Positions 41,778 to 43,467 of a DNA stretch of 43,467 nt are shown piece by piece (positions within the stretch are counted from its first letter, which is position 1; each line of letters opens with the position of its first letter). The translations under genes and the position numbers were made by a program. The stretch spans positions 1-43,467 of the forward strand of contig JAJEJB010000023.1 of the NCBI GenBank assembly GCA_022828135.1, written 5' to 3'. The notes beneath the pieces are model-generated. The model made no database searches. It was given only the letters and a program-made list of their open reading frames with translations, and had not been told where the DNA came from. This DNA is from Acidimicrobiia bacterium (GTDB lineage: Bacteria; Actinomycetota; Acidimicrobiia; Acidimicrobiales; Aldehydirespiratoraceae).

Positions 41778-43467
41778 GTGGCCTACCAGTCCCTCTACCG
41801 CCGCTACCGGCCCCAGAAGTTCTCCGAGATCAAGGGCCAGGACCATGTCGTGCGGGCCCTCCAGACGGCCGTGCGCACCGACAAGGTCGGCCACGCCTAC
41901 CTGCTGCACGGCCCCAGGGGCAGCGGGAAGACCTCCACCGCCCGGGTGCTGGCCAAAGCGCTCAACTGCACCGACCTCGGCGACGACGGAGAGCCCTGCT
42001 GCGTCTGCGAGTCCTGCCTGTCGATCCAGGCGGGCCGCTCGTTCGATCTTCAGGAGCTCGACGCCGCCTCCAACAACAAGGTCGACGACATGCGGGGCCT
42101 CCTCGAGCGGGTCAACCTGACTTCGCCGGGACGGACCAAGGTGTACCTGCTCGACGAGGTCCACATGCTCACCGCCGGAGCCGAGAACGCCCTGCTCAAG
42201 ACCCTGGAGGAGCCCCCCGACCATGTGACATGGGTGCTGGCCACCACCGAGCCCCACAAGGTGGTGCACACCATCCGGAGCCGCTGCCAGGTATTCGAGC
42301 TCGGCCTGATCGGCGCCGAGGTCTTGTCCGACCATCTCCGTCACGTCGTAGCCGACGCAGAGTTGGACGTCGACGACGAAGCCGTCGACCAAGCGGTGGC
42401 CGCCGGCGGTGGATCGGTGCGCGACAGCCTGACCGCGCTGGAGCGGATCGTCGCCGGTGGTGGGACCGCCGAACTCGACTCCTCGACCGATGCCATCCTC
42501 ACCGCGCTGGCCGAAGGTGACCAGGCCGCGGCGCTCTCTGCGGTGGGCGACGCCGTGGGCCGCGGGCGGGACCCCCGCACGATCGGCGAGATGGCGCTGG
42601 CCGGGCTGCGCGACGCCTTCCTCACCGTCATGGGCGATCCCCCGGCCCGGATGTCCGAGCATGAGCGGAACCGGGCCGCCGATCTCGCCGAGCGCATGGC
42701 GCCGGCCGCCCTCACCCGTGCGCTGGAGACCCTCGGCCGGGCCCTCATCGACATGCGTCAGGCGCCGGATCCGAGGATCGACATGGAGGTGGCGCTGATG
42801 CGGCTCTGCCACCCCGACGAGGACCGGTCCCTCGAAGCGCTGGCCCAGCGGATCCGGCAACTGGAGGCCCGCCTCGACGGCTCGCCGGCTTCTTCGGCCC
42901 CCGGATCGGCCCCCCGGTCCCCGGCGCCTCCGGCTCCGGCACCTGCGGCTCCGGCACCGGAGCATCCCGAGCCGCCACCTCATGAAGGAGCCGAGGCGCC
43001 GCCGCCTTCGGCCGCGCCGGCCTCCGACGCCCGCCCGGCCGCCGCCGCTCGGAGGACCCTGTCCGAGTTTCGATCCGCGGCCGCAGAGAAGCGAGAGACC
43101 GCCGCTCCGGCCCCATCGTCGCCCACGGCACCCGGCCCGGTTGTCCCGCCACCGCCAGTGCCGGGGCCCGATCCAGCGTCGATTCGTCCCACGAGCCCGA
43201 CGGAGGTGGTGGAGCTGGCCGGCCGCCACCTGGGATTGGAGCGGGCCTTCGTGGTGGCTAGGGCGGTGGACCTCGAGCCCGACCAGGAGAGGCGGCGCGA
43301 GCCCGCCCAGCTTCAAGCCCTTTGGAAGGACCTCGTGGCCCACGCCTCCGACACAGTCCCGGCCGAAGAGGTTGACGGGCCGTCGGAGGCTGAGGTGCCA
43401 CCGGAGCTTGATGGGCCAACCGAGGCCGAGGCGCCACCGGAGCTTGACGGGCCGTCGGAGGCTGAGG
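41778..43467 (+). CDS. dnaX: DNA polymerase III gamma/tau subunit (3' end beyond window)
   Basis: 563 codons are visible from the GTG at 41778; the frame is open at the right edge. The start is typical (AYQSLYRRYRPQKFSEIKGQ). Walker A is GPRGSGKTST (about 44-53), zinc-binding cysteines follow in CTDLGDDGEPCCVCESC, LLDEVHML is Walker B, and LLKTLEEPP and TIRSRCQVFEL are standard DnaX blocks. After about residue 355 comes a Pro/Ala-rich linker, then a helical part (tau domain) and an acidic repeat. DnaX is the ATPase of the clamp loader that places the sliding clamp and ties together the replication fork. No programmed frameshift signal was recognised in the visible part. Confidence 0.97.
   Translation, partial: MAYQSLYRRYRPQKFSEIKGQDHVVRALQTAVRTDKVGHAYLLHGPRGSGKTSTARVLAKALNCTDLGDDGEPCCVCESCLSIQAGRSFDLQELDAASNNKVDDMRGLLERVNLTSPGRTKVYLLDEVHMLTAGAENALLKTLEEPPDHVTWVLATTEPHKVVHTIRSRCQVFELGLIGAEVLSDHLRHVVADAELDVDDEAVDQAVAAGGGSVRDSLTALERIVAGGGTAELDSSTDAILTALAEGDQAAALSAVGDAVGRGRDPRTIGEMALAGLRDAFLTVMGDPPARMSEHERNRAADLAERMAPAALTRALETLGRALIDMRQAPDPRIDMEVALMRLCHPDEDRSLEALAQRIRQLEARLDGSPASSAPGSAPRSPAPPAPAPAAPAPEHPEPPPHEGAEAPPPSAAPASDARPAAAARRTLSEFRSAAAEKRETAAPAPSSPTAPGPVVPPPPVPGPDPASIRPTSPTEVVELAGRHLGLERAFVVARAVDLEPDQERRREPAQLQALWKDLVAHASDTVPAEEVDGPSEAEVPPELDGPTEAEAPPELDGPSEAE
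43371..43467 (+). repeat. 36-bp tandem repeat in the dnaX tail
   Basis: Two full units (43371-43406, 43407-43442) and a third cut by the window edge encode 12-residue repeats of the form LDGPTEAEAPPE. The repeat is in frame and may continue outside the window. Confidence 0.9.

Overview
The window reads as a high-GC (about 70% by eye) chromosomal segment from an actinobacterium, most likely an uncultured Acidimicrobiia. The support is GTG starts, ATGA/GTGA stop-start overlaps, a 4.5S RNA next to dnaX and many starts that look leaderless. The class-level assignment is an inference. Both ends cut genes: a secreted Calx-beta protein at the left and dnaX at the right. No gap without a gene exceeds 300 bases.

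Left part (1-7516, all minus strand): a secreted Calx-beta repeat protein, a divergent amino-acid-dehydrogenase-like protein, a sulfatase translationally coupled to a cytochrome P450, and peptide chain release factor 3. Centre-left (7644-18220, all plus strand): an acetone-carboxylase-like gamma-beta-alpha operon. It is followed by a small uroporphyrinogen-decarboxylase-like protein, a second hydantoinase-A-type protein without a B partner, a thiolase-fold protein lacking the usual cysteine, its DUF35/OB-fold partner and an acyl-CoA ligase. Most of these genes overlap by 4-14 bases. Together they look like an undescribed route that carboxylates a ketone-like or carbonyl substrate, activates it with CoA and cleaves a C-C bond.

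Centre (18228-28122): zinc alcohol dehydrogenase, polyprenyl diphosphate synthase, xseB, xseA and an ABC exporter (minus). Then come a single-frame fusion of nicotinate phosphoribosyltransferase with nicotinamidase (plus), an enolase-superfamily dehydratase (minus) and a 1-Cys peroxiredoxin (minus). Right-centre (28246-32823): an ATP-grasp ligase fused to a degenerate M20-peptidase-like domain, a gamma-glutamyltransferase and an N-formylglutamate-amidohydrolase-family protein, in a tight operon. This is a candidate peptide or amide metabolism system.

Right part: a serine-hydrolase gene sits between tRNA-Ser(CGA) and a 13-bp copy of that tRNA's 3' end, as if inserted there. Next come tadA, a class IV aminotransferase, a DM13 membrane protein, an anchored propeller-like protein, xylulokinase, an SDR, a DUF4143-type ATPase, tRNA-Ser(GGA), 4.5S RNA and dnaX.

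Two features run through the window. One is a family of 47-48 bp nested palindromes with arms GAATTGGCAGC/GCTGCCAATTC. There are five intergenic copies (two pairs at exactly 71-bp period) and one in-frame copy inside the hydantoinase-A-like gene. The other is a TAGNNT-like hexamer 5-8 bases before at least eleven start codons, which suggests widespread leaderless transcription.
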